35,900 nt of DNA from Bacteroidales bacterium (lineage in GTDB: Bacteria; Bacteroidota; Bacteroidia; Bacteroidales; JAIPAP01), in the NCBI GenBank assembly GCA_021740045.1, contig JAIPAP010000037.1:1-35900 (forward strand). Direction: 5' to 3'. Below the pieces are notes generated by a model. That model had not been told where the DNA came from. It saw only the letters and a list, made by a program, of their open reading frames with translations, and did not search any database. The translations under genes and the position numbers were made by a program. Positions 15,369 to 24,454 of the stretch are shown here, piece after piece (the stretch's first letter is position 1; the number at the start of each line of letters is the position of its first letter).

Positions 15369-16391
15369 ATGGGAATTTTTTCATTCTTCACCAAAGAGAT
15401 TGCCATTGACCTTGGCACCGCCAACACCCTCATTATATATAATGATAAAGTTGTTGTAGATGAACCCTCGATAGTCGCCCTCGAGCGCAGTACAGGCAAG
15501 ATCATTGCTGTGGGCAAGAAAGCCCTGATGATGCACGGCAAAACACACGAAAACATCAAGACCATCCGACCATTACGCGATGGTGTTATTGCCGATTTTC
15601 AGGCAGCGGAATTCATGATACGCGAAATGATCAAAATGACCGGGAATAAAAACACTCTATTTCCTCCGGCATTAAAAATGGTCATTTGTATCCCTTCAGG
15701 CATCACCGAAGTGGAGGAGCGCGCCGTTAAGGAATCAGCCGAGCAGGCCGGCGCCAAGGAAGTCCGTCTGATCCACGAACCCATGGCTGCCGCTATCGGG
15801 ATTGGCATTGATGTGATGGAACCCAAAGGCAATATGATCATCGATGTGGGAGGTGGCACCAGTGAAATTGCTGTGATCGCACTGGGAGGTATTGTCAATA
15901 ATAAATCCATCCGCATTGCCGGTGATGATTTCAATACCGATATTATAGAATACATGCGTAAGCAGCACAATATAAGCATTGGCGAGCGTACAGCCGAGCG
16001 TATCAAGCACGAAGTGGGGGCAGCCATGACCGAAATTGAAAACCCACCCGAGGACCTGGCGGTGCATGGCCGCGATATGCTTACCGGAGTTCCCAAGGAA
16101 ATTACGGTGAACTATGCCGAAATTGCGCATGCCCTGGATAAATCCATTTCGAAAATCGAAGCGGCTGTTTTGCATGCCCTGGAAATGACTCCCCCGGAAC
16201 TTTCGGCCGATATTTTCAAAACGGGAATATACCTGGCCGGCGGCGGCGCCATGCTGCGCAACATGGATAAACGCATCCAACTTAAGACAAAACTCCCGGT
16301 CCATCTGGCCGAAGATCCTTTAAGAGCTGTTGCCCGTGGCACTGGCATCGCATTGAAGAATTTTGATAAATTTACATTCCTGATCAAATAA
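15369..16391 (+). CDS. mreB: Rod shape-determining actin homologue MreB
   Basis: A 340-residue bacterial actin. Phosphate-binding loops are IAIDLGTANTLI (about residues 11-22) and MIIDVGGGTSEIAVIALGG; the adenosine segment is YLAGGGAMLRNMD, and the connecting motif HEPMAAAIGIG is present. The first residues MGIFSFFTKE form the short amphipathic membrane-binding segment common in MreB. Filaments under the inner membrane guide lateral peptidoglycan synthesis, indicating a rod-shaped cell. It leads the mreBCD genes, but an intrinsic terminator directly follows its stop and precedes mreC, so MreB is probably made in excess over MreC and MreD. Confidence 0.97.
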   Translation: MGIFSFFTKEIAIDLGTANTLIIYNDKVVVDEPSIVALERSTGKIIAVGKKALMMHGKTHENIKTIRPLRDGVIADFQAAEFMIREMIKMTGNKNTLFPPALKMVICIPSGITEVEERAVKESAEQAGAKEVRLIHEPMAAAIGIGIDVMEPKGNMIIDVGGGTSEIAVIALGGIVNNKSIRIAGDDFNTDIIEYMRKQHNISIGERTAERIKHEVGAAMTEIENPPEDLAVHGRDMLTGVPKEITVNYAEIAHALDKSISKIEAAVLHALEMTPPELSADIFKTGIYLAGGGAMLRNMDKRIQLKTKLPVHLAEDPLRAVARGTGIALKNFDKFTFLIK

Positions 16392-16397
16392 ACCATA

Positions 16398-16422
16398 CCC
16401 GCTACTATCACAGCGGGTTTTT
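16398..16422 (+). terminator. Intrinsic terminator between mreB and mreC
   Basis: CCCGCT and AGCGGG form a perfect 6-bp stem around an 8-base loop and are followed at once by five T. It starts 7 bases after the mreB stop and ends 12 bases before the mreC start, so it should act as a partial, leaky terminator inside the operon. Confidence 0.75.
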
Positions 16423-16433
16423 AAAATTTTGAT

Positions 16434-17264
16434 ATGCGGTATCTGCTGGCATTGTTAAAACGGTTTCATTTTTTCTTTTTCTTCCTGTTGCTGGAAGTGA
16501 TAGCCGTTTTGCTTATCGTCAGGCATACCAATTATCAGCGAGCCACCATTATTAATGCCACCAACGAACTTACGGGTGGGGTCTACAGCACGTTTACCGG
16601 TGTTACTGAATATTTTTCGCTTAAACAAACCAACGAAAGGCTCACCCGGGAGTATGCGGAATTAAAAAATGTCTCCCCCGGCGCCTATTACGTATCCGAT
16701 ACAGGTAGTTTTTACGTTAACGACTCTTTATTTAAACGGCAATTCCGCTATCGCCCGGCTGAAATCATCGCTAAAACCATTGATAAGCGCAATAATTACT
16801 TGATGATGAACAAGGGCAGCCGAATGGGAGTCGCGAAAGACATGGGTGTGGTTTCACATAACGGAATTGTGGGAATTGTGGTGGGCGTATCGAAGAATTA
16901 TTGTTCGGTGATGTCGCTCCTGCATAAGCAAAGCCGCATTAGCGCCAAACTGAAGAAGAATAACCAGTTGGGTTCGGTGGTATGGAACGGGATGGATTAC
17001 CGCCATGCAACCCTTAACGACATCCCCAACCATGTGAACATAAATATAGGCGACACAGTAATTACCAGCGGTTATTCCTTTATTTTTCCGTCGAATATCA
17101 TGATCGGGACGGTGAAGAAAGTGGAACTGCCGCCAGGAGAAAATTTTTATGATATTACCATTGCATTAAGCACCGATTTTAGCGTTATCCGTCATGGTTA
17201 TATTATTGAAAACCTGATGCAGCAAGAACAAAGAAAACTACAGGGGGAAACCACCGATGATTAA
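16434..17264 (+). CDS. mreC: Rod shape-determining protein MreC
   Basis: A 276-residue protein with a short cytoplasmic N-terminus, one strongly hydrophobic helix (about residues 12-28, run of Phe/Leu), a coiled-coil-like section TNERLTREYAELKN (about 64-77) and the periplasmic beta-domain with the KTIDKRNNYLMMNKGSRMGV and VSHNGIVGIVVGVSKNY motifs. MreC links MreB filaments to the elongasome synthases in the periplasm. The ATG at 16434 lies 12 bases after the terminator hairpin, leaving little room for a new promoter, so expression depends on readthrough from mreB. Its 3' end overlaps mreD by 8 bases. Confidence 0.93.
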   Translation: MRYLLALLKRFHFFFFFLLLEVIAVLLIVRHTNYQRATIINATNELTGGVYSTFTGVTEYFSLKQTNERLTREYAELKNVSPGAYYVSDTGSFYVNDSLFKRQFRYRPAEIIAKTIDKRNNYLMMNKGSRMGVAKDMGVVSHNGIVGIVVGVSKNYCSVMSLLHKQSRISAKLKKNNQLGSVVWNGMDYRHATLNDIPNHVNINIGDTVITSGYSFIFPSNIMIGTVKKVELPPGENFYDITIALSTDFSVIRHGYIIENLMQQEQRKLQGETTDD

Positions 17265-17772
17265 TTACGGGAAACATATCATCTTGTTTTTCATCTGTAT
17301 TTTCATACAGGTGCTGGTTTTCGACGGCATTAATTTCGGAGGCTATATCGATCCGTATTTTTATGTTTTCTTTATCCTGGTGCTTCCCATGGAAACCCGG
17401 AAATGGACATTGCTCTTCACCTCTTTTCTGCTTGGCCTGGGTGTTGATCTTTTTTCAAACACTATTGGAATGCATGCCGCAGCAGCAACCTTTATGGCCT
17501 ACATGCGTCCCAAGGTGATTCAATATCTCTCATCCAGAAGGGATTACGACGCAGGTATGCAGCCCCTCATACGCGACATGGGTTTTAGGTGGTTCTTTAG
17601 CTATTCATTCATACTGGTTCTATTACACCATATTACCCTGTTTTTCATAGAAGTATTCAGATTCAGTGAATTTTTAACCACTTTATACCGGGCCGGGATA
17701 AGTACCTTAGCTACCCTGCTGGTGATCATTCTTACCCAGTACCTTTTCTTTTATAAGAAGAAAAGGAGGTAG
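17257..17772 (+). CDS. mreD: Rod shape-determining protein MreD
   Basis: A 171-residue integral membrane protein with about five or six hydrophobic segments. The FDGINFGGYIDPYFYVFFILVLP-like N-terminal part and LLGLGVDLFSNTIGMHAAAATFMAYMRP (conserved Gly-Leu-x-x-Asp-x-Phe) are characteristic of Bacteroidota MreD. It completes the mreBCD set. In many Bacteroidota the genes for PBP2 (mrdA) and RodA follow directly; here the next gene is an unrelated thioredoxin lipoprotein. The start overlaps mreC by 8 bases, so translation is coupled. Confidence 0.88.
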   Translation: MINYGKHIILFFICIFIQVLVFDGINFGGYIDPYFYVFFILVLPMETRKWTLLFTSFLLGLGVDLFSNTIGMHAAAATFMAYMRPKVIQYLSSRRDYDAGMQPLIRDMGFRWFFSYSFILVLLHHITLFFIEVFRFSEFLTTLYRAGISTLATLLVIILTQYLFFYKKKRR

Positions 17773-17897
17773 GGTTTACTTGATATTACACATAATTAAA
17801 TGTGTTGGATATGTCGGCCCGGTGATATTCTTTTCGCTATGTATTCGTTATTTTCGTAGCGAATTAACGGGAACATTTAAATATAAAATAATTTGAT

Positions 17898-19010
17898 ATG
17901 AAGAATTTTGCTCTTATGATACTGAGCGCCCTTCTATTTATGGCTTGCGGTACAGACGAAAAAAAGGGAGACCAGTATACAATCAATGGAACCATTAAAG
18001 GCGTTGACGAAGGAAAAGCTTATTTGCAGAAAGTGCGAGAAGGGGATTTCGTAAAAGTCGACTCCACAACATTCAAAGATGGGATGTTTAGTTTTACAGG
18101 CAGCGTGGAATCACCCGAGGTTTATTATTTAACCTTTGATGATTATAAGGGGCGTGCCCGCTTTTTTGTGGAAAACTCCGAGATCGAACTCAAAACTTTT
18201 ATCGACAGCCTGGATCAACCCCAGGTAAAAGGTTCGGCCACGCAGGATGCTTATGAGGATTACCTTACGCAGATCAAGGAATTCGACCAGCGTATGAAAG
18301 AGGTTTATCAGAAATGGAAAAAAGCTAGCGACGAAGGCAATGAGATCCTGATGAGTAAATTCGATTCCACCTACGGAACCATTCAGGATGAGAAAAAGGA
18401 TTATATGGTAAGCTATGCCGTTGAAAACAATAAATCGGCTGTAGCCCCATACGTTGTTTACCGCAATGCTTACCAATTCGATTTGAAGGAACTCGATCAT
18501 GTGACCACTGAGCTTGATCCGGTTCTAGATCAAAATGTTTATTACGACAAGCTGAAAAAACGAGTTAAAACACTTAAACGGGTAGCCGTAGGGAAGCCAG
18601 CCATCGATTTTACAATGAAGGATACCGCCGGCAATCCCATGTCACTTTCCGAACTGAAAGGTAAATATGTGTTGGTTGATTTCTGGGCTTCTTGGTGTGG
18701 CCCCTGCCGCCGCGAAAATCCCAATGTGGTGGATGCCTACCAGCAGCATCATAAGGATGGCTTTACTGTGCTGGGAGTGTCTTTCGATGAGAAGAAAGAC
18801 AAATGGCTACAAGCTATTGAAGCCGACAACCTCACCTGGCACCATGTATCCGACCTGCAAGGCTGGGACAATAAAGCCGGAAAAATGTACGGCATTCGTT
18901 CCATTCCCTCCAATATCCTCCTTAACCCTGAGCAGATCATCATCGAGAAAAACCTGCGTGGCGAGGAATTGCAAACAACACTGGACAGCATATTTAATAA
19001 GCAAGGATAA
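17898..19010 (+). CDS. TlpA-like thioredoxin-domain lipoprotein with DUF4369
   Basis: A 370-residue exported protein. The signal peptide ends in a lipobox (LLFMAC, acylated Cys17). A DUF4369 domain (about residues 27-130), a helical linker with charged segments, and a C-terminal AhpC/TSA-Redoxin thioredoxin fold follow, with the active site WASWCGPC (Cys267, Cys270) and the cis-Pro loop IRSIPSNILL. Such proteins are membrane-bound thiol-disulfide reductases in the periplasm, often serving cytochrome c maturation or oxidative protein repair. A TATTTTCG box at 17849-17856 is a possible -7 element. A strong hairpin terminator follows, so it is a single-gene unit. Partner unknown. Confidence 0.9.
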   Translation: MKNFALMILSALLFMACGTDEKKGDQYTINGTIKGVDEGKAYLQKVREGDFVKVDSTTFKDGMFSFTGSVESPEVYYLTFDDYKGRARFFVENSEIELKTFIDSLDQPQVKGSATQDAYEDYLTQIKEFDQRMKEVYQKWKKASDEGNEILMSKFDSTYGTIQDEKKDYMVSYAVENNKSAVAPYVVYRNAYQFDLKELDHVTTELDPVLDQNVYYDKLKKRVKTLKRVAVGKPAIDFTMKDTAGNPMSLSELKGKYVLVDFWASWCGPCRRENPNVVDAYQQHHKDGFTVLGVSFDEKKDKWLQAIEADNLTWHHVSDLQGWDNKAGKMYGIRSIPSNILLNPEQIIIEKNLRGEELQTTLDSIFNKQG

Positions 19011-19028
19011 CTGCTTAATGATTCTGAA

Positions 19029-19085
19029 AATTGCAGCGTATGATGGTTCAAAAAAAACCTTCGTGCGCTGCAATTTTATTTTTTA
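19029..19085 (+). terminator. Strong intrinsic terminator after the TlpA-like gene
   Basis: Arms at 19029-19048 and 19056-19075 form a 20-bp stem with one T-T mismatch and two G-T pairs around a 7-base loop (C and six A), followed by a T-rich tract. The outer part is AATTGCAGCG paired with CGCTGCAATT. It starts 19 bases after the stop codon. Confidence 0.85.
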
Positions 19086-19257
19086 TTGGTTTTTTATTTT
19101 GTATATTTATATCCTTTAACCGATACCGATGAAGGATGAATTCCGGAATAAATATCGTGTTCAATCACACCGGATATATCAAAATTTGCTACCGTATTCA
19201 CGTTTTTCTTCAGGCCTTAAACCATTGTATATTTCCCCTATTAAGTAAGGCAACGGT

Positions 19258-19277
19258 TTAAAAGCCCGCTGCTTTTA
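19258..19277. terminator. Weak candidate terminator for the leftward men genes
   Basis: AAAAGC and GCTTTT flank a 5-base loop about 20 bases beyond the menB stop. The T run is part of the stem, so it could act on either strand, but only weakly. A further TTAAACC/GGTTTAA inverted pair lies at 19218-19261. Confidence 0.3.
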
Positions 19278-19296
19278 TGAAAGTCAATCTTCTCCC

Positions 19297-20121
19297 TTAT
19301 GGAAACTTGGGATATTTCTGGAAATCGGGTTTGCGTTTTTCCAGGAAGGCGTTTTTTCCCTCCTGCGATTCCTCTGTAAGGTAATATAGTAGTGTGGCGT
19401 TTCCGGCCAATTCCTGTATACCTGCCTGCCCGTCAAGCTCGGCGTTGAGGCCCATCTTAATCATACGCAGGGCCATAGGAGAACGCTCCATCATGGTTTT
19501 GGACCAATCCACCACTTCATCTTCCAATTGATCAAGTGGCACTACTTTATTCACCAAGCCCATATCCTCAGCTTCTTTGGCGGAGTATTGACGACAGAGG
19601 AACCAGATTTCACGGGCTTTCTTTTGCCCCACATGCCTTGCCAGATATGAAGAACCAAAACCGGCATCGAAGCTGCCCACCTTAGGCCCGGTTTGCCCGA
19701 AGATCGCATTTTCGGAGGCAATTGTCAAGTCGCAAACCACATGCAGCACATGACCACCACCGATGGCATAACCATTCACCATGGCAATCACCGGCTTGGG
19801 CAGCGAGCGTATCAATCGTTGCAAATCGAGCACATTAAGCCGGGGGACTTTATCCTCCCCAACATAACCACCTTTGCCTTTAACGCCCTGATCACCGCCC
19901 GAGCAAAAGGCCTTATCGCCTTCACCGGTAAATACCACCACATTAATATCATTATTCTCACGACATTGGTACATAGCGTCGATCATTTCATTGACCGTTT
20001 GCGGGCGAAAAGCATTGCGCACCTGCGGCCTGTTGATGGTAATTTTACCAATACCTTCAAATATCTCAAATTTAATGTCCTGATATTCTTTAAGCGTTGT
20101 CCAATTTCTTGTTGTTCCCAT
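19297..20121 (-). CDS. menB: 1,4-dihydroxy-2-naphthoyl-CoA synthase
   Basis: A 274-residue crotonase-fold enzyme that cyclises o-succinylbenzoyl-CoA to 1,4-dihydroxy-2-naphthoyl-CoA. Visible motifs: [18 protein letters not shown], the [11 protein letters not shown] oxyanion-hole strand, the flexible basic loop [37 protein letters not shown] and the MenB hallmark [20 protein letters not shown] with the catalytic Asp/Ser region. C-terminal [13 protein letters not shown] is also typical. Its ATG overlaps the menD stop by one base (TAATG). Last gene of the leftward unit menI-menF-menD-menB. Confidence 0.97.
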   Translation of the reverse strand: MGTTRNWTTLKEYQDIKFEIFEGIGKITINRPQVRNAFRPQTVNEMIDAMYQCRENNDINVVVFTGEGDKAFCSGGDQGVKGKGGYVGEDKVPRLNVLDLQRLIRSLPKPVIAMVNGYAIGGGHVLHVVCDLTIASENAIFGQTGPKVGSFDAGFGSSYLARHVGQKKAREIWFLCRQYSAKEAEDMGLVNKVVPLDQLEDEVVDWSKTMMERSPMALRMIKMGLNAELDGQAGIQELAGNATLLYYLTEESQEGKNAFLEKRKPDFQKYPKFP

Positions 20122-21809
20122 TAGTCTCCTTTTAAGGTTTTAAAATATTGTTTCAGTATGCGGTCGTTTTCCGTTTCAGGTGTTTTAATTTCCATGACGA
20201 CCGCCTTATCATGCTGCCGGTACGTTTTACTCAAAACACCGGCTAAATCGCTTTGTTCATCACAAAAATAATAATACAACCCGAAGACCTCGGCCATTTT
20301 CCTGATGTTGAGGTCCTGTTTGGTTTCGAAATAGGATTCGAGCACATCCGTTGTATCGGGGCCTGGGATGATGCGGAAAATACTACCCCCCTGATTGTTG
20401 ATCACGATAATCCTGAGGTTGGCCGGCATTTGGCTATTCCATAAGGCATTGCTATCATAGAAAAAGCTCAGATCACCTGTAACAACCGTATTGATGCGTT
20501 CATCAGCATGGGCAAATCCCACCGCAGTGGAGACCACCCCGTCTATTCCGCTGGTACCGCGGTTGGCATAATATTCCACATCCTTTTTTGGAGAAAAAAG
20601 CAGGGCATACCTTACTGGTGTGCTGTTGCCCAAATGAGCTACACTGTTTTGCGGCAGGTTCATCATGATCCCTTCAAAGGCCTTAAGGTCGGACCAGGGA
20701 GCATCTATCATAAAGCCATGATGAAGATCAGCAGCTTGTTCTTCCAAATCATGCCATAATTGGGAATATCCGGATACAGCCGGTGTGATAGCAGATTGGA
20801 TAGCTTCAAAAAAGGCCTCGGGGGTAACCGGGATCAAATGGGTAAGGCTTTTATAGGTATCGGTATGGCGATCGGTTTGTTCGATATGCCAGTGCTCTTG
20901 TGGTTTATAGTTGCGCAAAAAAGCCTTGATCTGCTTGGAAACTACATCATTTCCGAAAGTAATCAGTAAGTCAGGGGCATAGTCGGCTTTGTTGTCGGAC
21001 ATAGCATTCAGTAACCTATCGATGTAATGGTGATACCGGCCCTGCATTAAGTTGGAGGTGCGTTCCGTTAAAACACTTACGGAAGGTAGTTCAGCAAATT
21101 CTGCCAGCAGGCTGTCCAAACGCTTATTCGGGCCAAGCGTCCCCGTAAGGATCATTATCTTTACATGATCATTGAAGCTTCCGGTAAATCGATTAACTGT
21201 TTCCTGCATCAGCCGGCTGCTCCCGGAGGCCATGTGTATGGTTTTGTGTTTTTTTACGGCATAATCCGCTGAACCGTACAAGGGTTCCCGCAGGGGTACA
21301 TTAATATGCGCAGGTCCCCTGGGAAATATCATCGCTTTGTTAATGGTTTCGGAAACCAGGCGATCGCCATACCACAACCGGTCTTCATCATAGGGCTGCT
21401 GGGGTAGCTGGCAGGAGGCTTTTACATGATTTTTAAAAATCTCTTGCTGGCGTATGGCTTGTCCTTCCCTTTGATCGATCAACTCCTCGGGACGGTCGGC
21501 GGTGATGGCAATAAGGGGAATTTGCCGGTAATATGCCTCAGCAATAGCCGGACCATAATTCAAAACGGCGGTTCCCGAGGTGCAAATCAACCCCACCGGC
21601 TCATTGGTGCGTAAGGCCAAGCCCAGCGCAAAATAGCCGGCACTGCGTTCATCCACTATGCTTTGGCATCCGGTTTTGGGATGTGCTGTAAAGACTTTTA
21701 TTAATGGTGCATTGCGCGAACCTGGGGAGATCACATATCGCTTTAGCCCCAAATCAATCAACACATCTGCAAGCCGGTTTATTCCTTCCTTATCACTATA
21801 GCCACTCAT
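20121..21809 (-). CDS. menD: SEPHCHC synthase (2-succinyl-5-enolpyruvyl-6-hydroxy-3-cyclohexene-1-carboxylate synthase)
   Basis: A 562-residue thiamine-diphosphate enzyme that joins isochorismate and 2-oxoglutarate with loss of CO2. The N-terminal domain shows [18 protein letters not shown], the cofactor-activating Glu in [14 protein letters not shown], and [19 protein letters not shown]; the C-terminal domain shows [18 protein letters not shown] and the diphosphate/Mg motif [15 protein letters not shown] with [15 protein letters not shown]. Full length for the family. The start overlaps the menF stop by 4 bases (ATGA), so translation is probably coupled. Next enzyme MenH is not encoded here. 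Confidence 0.97.
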   Translation of the reverse strand: MSGYSDKEGINRLADVLIDLGLKRYVISPGSRNAPLIKVFTAHPKTGCQSIVDERSAGYFALGLALRTNEPVGLICTSGTAVLNYGPAIAEAYYRQIPLIAITADRPEELIDQREGQAIRQQEIFKNHVKASCQLPQQPYDEDRLWYGDRLVSETINKAMIFPRGPAHINVPLREPLYGSADYAVKKHKTIHMASGSSRLMQETVNRFTGSFNDHVKIMILTGTLGPNKRLDSLLAEFAELPSVSVLTERTSNLMQGRYHHYIDRLLNAMSDNKADYAPDLLITFGNDVVSKQIKAFLRNYKPQEHWHIEQTDRHTDTYKSLTHLIPVTPEAFFEAIQSAITPAVSGYSQLWHDLEEQAADLHHGFMIDAPWSDLKAFEGIMMNLPQNSVAHLGNSTPVRYALLFSPKKDVEYYANRGTSGIDGVVSTAVGFAHADERINTVVTGDLSFFYDSNALWNSQMPANLRIIVINNQGGSIFRIIPGPDTTDVLESYFETKQDLNIRKMAEVFGLYYYFCDEQSDLAGVLSKTYRQHDKAVVMEIKTPETENDRILKQYFKTLKGD

Positions 21810-22894
21810 AATTTATCTGCTATGGTTAAAAGCGTTTGCGATTTCTGTTCAGTCTCTTGCCATTCATCTTCCAAAACCGAGTCCTTAGTAAGACCTCCCC
21901 CTAAATATAAGACCCCGTATTTTTCAAACACCTGCATGCAACGAAGGTTGACAAACAACTGCATTTTTTCGTCCAAGCCGGCAATCCCCAGAAATCCTGC
22001 ATAAAATTCACGCTTGTGTTCTTCGATGCGGAGGATATTATGATAGGCTCTTTTCTTCGGGATGCCGCAAACGGCCGGAGTTGGGTGAAGGTCATGAAGA
22101 AATTGGTTAAGCTTCGGCTCAATGTTCGATGCAGGAATGCTAAAATCGGTTTTGATGTGTAGCAGATTTCCTGCCTGGTAATTGGAAGGGCCTTTTTTAG
22201 AGTATTCCCTGATTTCGTTTTTATAAAGTGTTTCATTGATGTAATCTGTAACCAATTGTTGCTCTTTAACTTCCTTTTCGCTCCATTTTGATCGCCCTGC
22301 GTCTAAGGAGCGCGTACCTGCCACTGCTTGAGTTACATAATACCCGTTTTCATAGCGGAGAAATGCCTCCGGTGTAGCTCCCAGCCACAATCCAATACCG
22401 GGAAGATTAAATATATAAACCATTGCATGAGGATATACTTGCCGCAAATGTTGAAAAAATTCGGAAGCATTTTGCCTGTTGATCTTTGTGGTGGTTTTAA
22501 TACGCGATAAAACAAGTTTTTCAAGACGGTTTTTGGATAACAGACCATGCAGGTGAGTGAAATGCCGTTTATAAGACTCAAAAGAAGTGCCGGTTAGCTC
22601 TTTTTCAACTCTTCTTGCTGTTATCTCACTTTTAATCTCATCCAATTTATGAATGTCAAAATCATTATCGCTAAAATAATACCTACCTGGAAAAACCCAT
22701 AGGCGTTTATTTGAAAGAAAGTTGAATGGTGCTGCAATAAAACCCTTTAGTTGTTTAAGATCGGGGCGATTATATTCCTTTGCTTGCCGGGCAATGATGG
22801 TAGAACAATCACTTGTTTCAGGCAATTGCCAGGCGGCAAATGGAATATTGCCGGCAATGCAGTGATTATGTATTTCGACCAACTTCCTGTTCAT
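21806..22894 (-). CDS. menF: Isochorismate synthase
   Basis: About 362 residues of the chorismate-utilising enzyme fold; converts chorismate to isochorismate, the first committed step of menaquinone synthesis. The recognisable C-terminal half includes PGIGLWLGATPEAFLRYENG, the AVAGTRSLDAG segment with GTR, the KEVKEQQLVTDYI helix (metal-binding Glu), HPTPAVCGIPKKRA and EHKREFYAGFLGI, and the last LYLGGGLTKDSVLEDEWQET with the second metal Glu. The N-terminal third is divergent, as usual. Two adjacent ATGs exist (22897, 22894); AGGA lies 5 bases before the second, so I chose it. The 5' end overlaps the thioesterase gene by about 30 bases. Confidence 0.93.
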   Translation of the reverse strand: MNRKLVEIHNHCIAGNIPFAAWQLPETSDCSTIIARQAKEYNRPDLKQLKGFIAAPFNFLSNKRLWVFPGRYYFSDNDFDIHKLDEIKSEITARRVEKELTGTSFESYKRHFTHLHGLLSKNRLEKLVLSRIKTTTKINRQNASEFFQHLRQVYPHAMVYIFNLPGIGLWLGATPEAFLRYENGYYVTQAVAGTRSLDAGRSKWSEKEVKEQQLVTDYINETLYKNEIREYSKKGPSNYQAGNLLHIKTDFSIPASNIEPKLNQFLHDLHPTPAVCGIPKKRAYHNILRIEEHKREFYAGFLGIAGLDEKMQLFVNLRCMQVFEKYGVLYLGGGLTKDSVLEDEWQETEQKSQTLLTIADKL

Positions 22895-23321
22895 CATTTT
22901 CCTTCAATTGAATAAAATTTGTAAGCCGGCAGATGGAAACGAGATTATCGGCTTCGTCCCGGATAGCTATTTGCACGATATGGGTATTTTTTCCCTTGTG
23001 CAGAAAGGTAGCTTTGGCGGTAACCTTTTGTCCCATAGGCACGCTTTTAACATGATTAGCATTAATTTCCATGCCTTTAACCGTATAAACATCCGGATCG
23101 AGTATCATCACCGAAAGCGCCCCGCCTATTGTTTCGGCCAAAGCAAGGGTAGCGCCTCCATGAAGGACTTTAAAGGGCTGGATTGTCCGTTCGTCAACCG
23201 GCATTTCACATTGCAGGTATTCCTCTCCCTGTCCGGTAAATACAATTCCCAGGTTATCGACAAGCGAGGATTTGCTCATCCGGTTAAAATGGTTTAACGA
23301 AAAAAACTGGTTCTGAGCCAT
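22866..23321 (-). CDS. menI: Hotdog-fold thioesterase, likely DHNA-CoA thioesterase
   Basis: A 151-residue PaaI/YdiI-type hotdog thioesterase. Visible: LGIVFTGQGEEYLQCEMPVDERTIQPFKVLHGGATLALAETIGGA with the HGG motif and the catalytic Glu of the helix, and NANHVKSVPMGQKVTAKATFLHKGKNTHIVQIAI. Related E. coli YdiI and cyanobacterial enzymes hydrolyse 1,4-dihydroxy-2-naphthoyl-CoA. The assignment to MenI rests on position: it is the first gene of the menF-menD-menB operon and overlaps menF. Sequence alone would allow other acyl-CoA substrates. The start ATG lies only 4 bases from a TACATTTG box, so the mRNA may be nearly leaderless. Confidence 0.85.
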   Translation of the reverse strand: MAQNQFFSLNHFNRMSKSSLVDNLGIVFTGQGEEYLQCEMPVDERTIQPFKVLHGGATLALAETIGGALSVMILDPDVYTVKGMEINANHVKSVPMGQKVTAKATFLHKGKNTHIVQIAIRDEADNLVSICRLTNFIQLKENDEQEVGRNT

Positions 23322-23325
23322 AGGA

Positions 23326-23333
23326 CAAATGTA
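23326..23333 (-). promoter_or_regulatory. Possible -7 box (TACATTTG) for the leftward men operon
   Basis: A perfect TAnnTTTG on the minus strand ends 4 bases before the thioesterase ATG. Initiation about 5-7 bases downstream would produce a leaderless or nearly leaderless message. Chance occurrence is also possible. Confidence 0.3.
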
Positions 23334-23509
23334 GCAATTTTATAGGCTAATGAAGCATGTAGTTCTAACAAACAAAACACATCTCCGGGTGTTTCATAGG
23401 TAGATAAACAACTATGAATACAGGTTCTGATCTAAATAATTCTCTATTTGAATACGTAAATCAGAGCTTTAGGCGTTATAAAAGATCATTTTAAAACAAT
23501 AAAATGTTG

Positions 23510-23517
23510 TAGTTTTA
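23510..23517 (+). promoter_or_regulatory. Candidate -7 box (TAGTTTTA) for menA-menC-menE
   Basis: It matches TAnnTTTG except for the last base and lies 24 bases before the menA ATG, the same placement as other candidate boxes in the window. It shares the 220-base divergent region with the leftward men promoter. Confidence 0.38.
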
Positions 23518-23541
23518 CACATTGAAAAGAACTGAGCATTA

Positions 23542-24453
23542 ATGCAAGATAAAGTTGGCGTAAATACATGGATAGTTGCCTTCAGGTTGAGGACGCTTCC
23601 GCTCTCGCTATCGAGCATATTATTGGGAAGCTTGTTAGCCTATTATACCGGGGCTTTTAGTTGGCCTGTGTTTATCCTGGCTATGGTAACTACCCTTTCG
23701 CTTCAAATACTGTCGAACCTGGCCAATGATTACGGGGATTCCAAAAACGGTATCGACAACTCCACACGAATAGGCCCCAAGCGTGCCGTGCAGAGCGGTT
23801 TAGTACCGGCGGGAAAAATGAAAGCCATGGTAATTACATTCATCCTTCTTTCCCTTTTAAGCGGGTCGGTGTTGGTATTTATCGGTACAAGCGGGGTCAA
23901 CTTTTGGTATACCTTGCTGTTTCTGGCATTGGGATTGATTGCCGTAGCTTCGGCCGTGAAGTATACGGTGGGAAAGAACCCTTATGGCTACCGTGGCCTG
24001 GGCGATCTTTTCGTATTTATCTTCTTCGGTCTGGCTGGAGTGGTTGGAACGTTTTATCTGCATACCAATACCCTTCCTCCTGATATCTTACTCCCGGCTA
24101 CATCCATCGGGCTATTAAGTGTGGGTGTGCTGAATCTCAACAATATGCGCGATCAGCAAAGTGATAAAAATTCCGGTAAACGCACGCTGGTAGTTATCCT
24201 GGGAAGCGATAAAGCAAAAATCTATCACATAGCGCTATTAGCAGGAGCTATTATATCGGGGATGATCTTTTCCATTATGCATTTTCATACCCCTTATCAA
24301 TTCCTGTATCTTGTTACCCTTCCCTTCCTGATTATGAATGTAAGAGAAGTGATGCATAATACCATTCCCGGAGAACTGGACCCCGAGTTGAAAAAACTGG
24401 CTATTACTACGCTGGTATTTGCATTTACCTTTGGAATTGGATTCTTGATTTAA
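23542..24453 (+). CDS. menA: 1,4-dihydroxy-2-naphthoate polyprenyltransferase
   Basis: A 303-residue UbiA-superfamily membrane enzyme with about eight or nine hydrophobic helices. It prenylates dihydroxynaphthoate to form demethylmenaquinone. The prenyl-diphosphate/Mg motif is NLANDYGDSKNGID (N-D-x-x-D-x-x-x-x-D type, about residues 56-69) followed by GPKRAVQSGLV, and the second Asp-rich motif is NLNNMRDQQSDKNSGKRTL. PYGYRGLGDLFVFIFFG is the MenA loop. The gene opens the rightward half of the men locus and is separated from menC by one base. Confidence 0.95.
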   Translation: MQDKVGVNTWIVAFRLRTLPLSLSSILLGSLLAYYTGAFSWPVFILAMVTTLSLQILSNLANDYGDSKNGIDNSTRIGPKRAVQSGLVPAGKMKAMVITFILLSLLSGSVLVFIGTSGVNFWYTLLFLALGLIAVASAVKYTVGKNPYGYRGLGDLFVFIFFGLAGVVGTFYLHTNTLPPDILLPATSIGLLSVGVLNLNNMRDQQSDKNSGKRTLVVILGSDKAKIYHIALLAGAIISGMIFSIMHFHTPYQFLYLVTLPFLIMNVREVMHNTIPGELDPELKKLAITTLVFAFTFGIGFLI

Positions 24454-24454
24454 A

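Noticed and set aside
15735-16304. Open frame of 189 codons opposite mreB
   Set aside because: Antisense shadow of a strongly conserved mreB; no start signal or domain.
19086-19257. Small RNA or gene between the TlpA-like gene and menB
   Set aside because: No open frame, promoter box or structure beyond the terminators could be supported.
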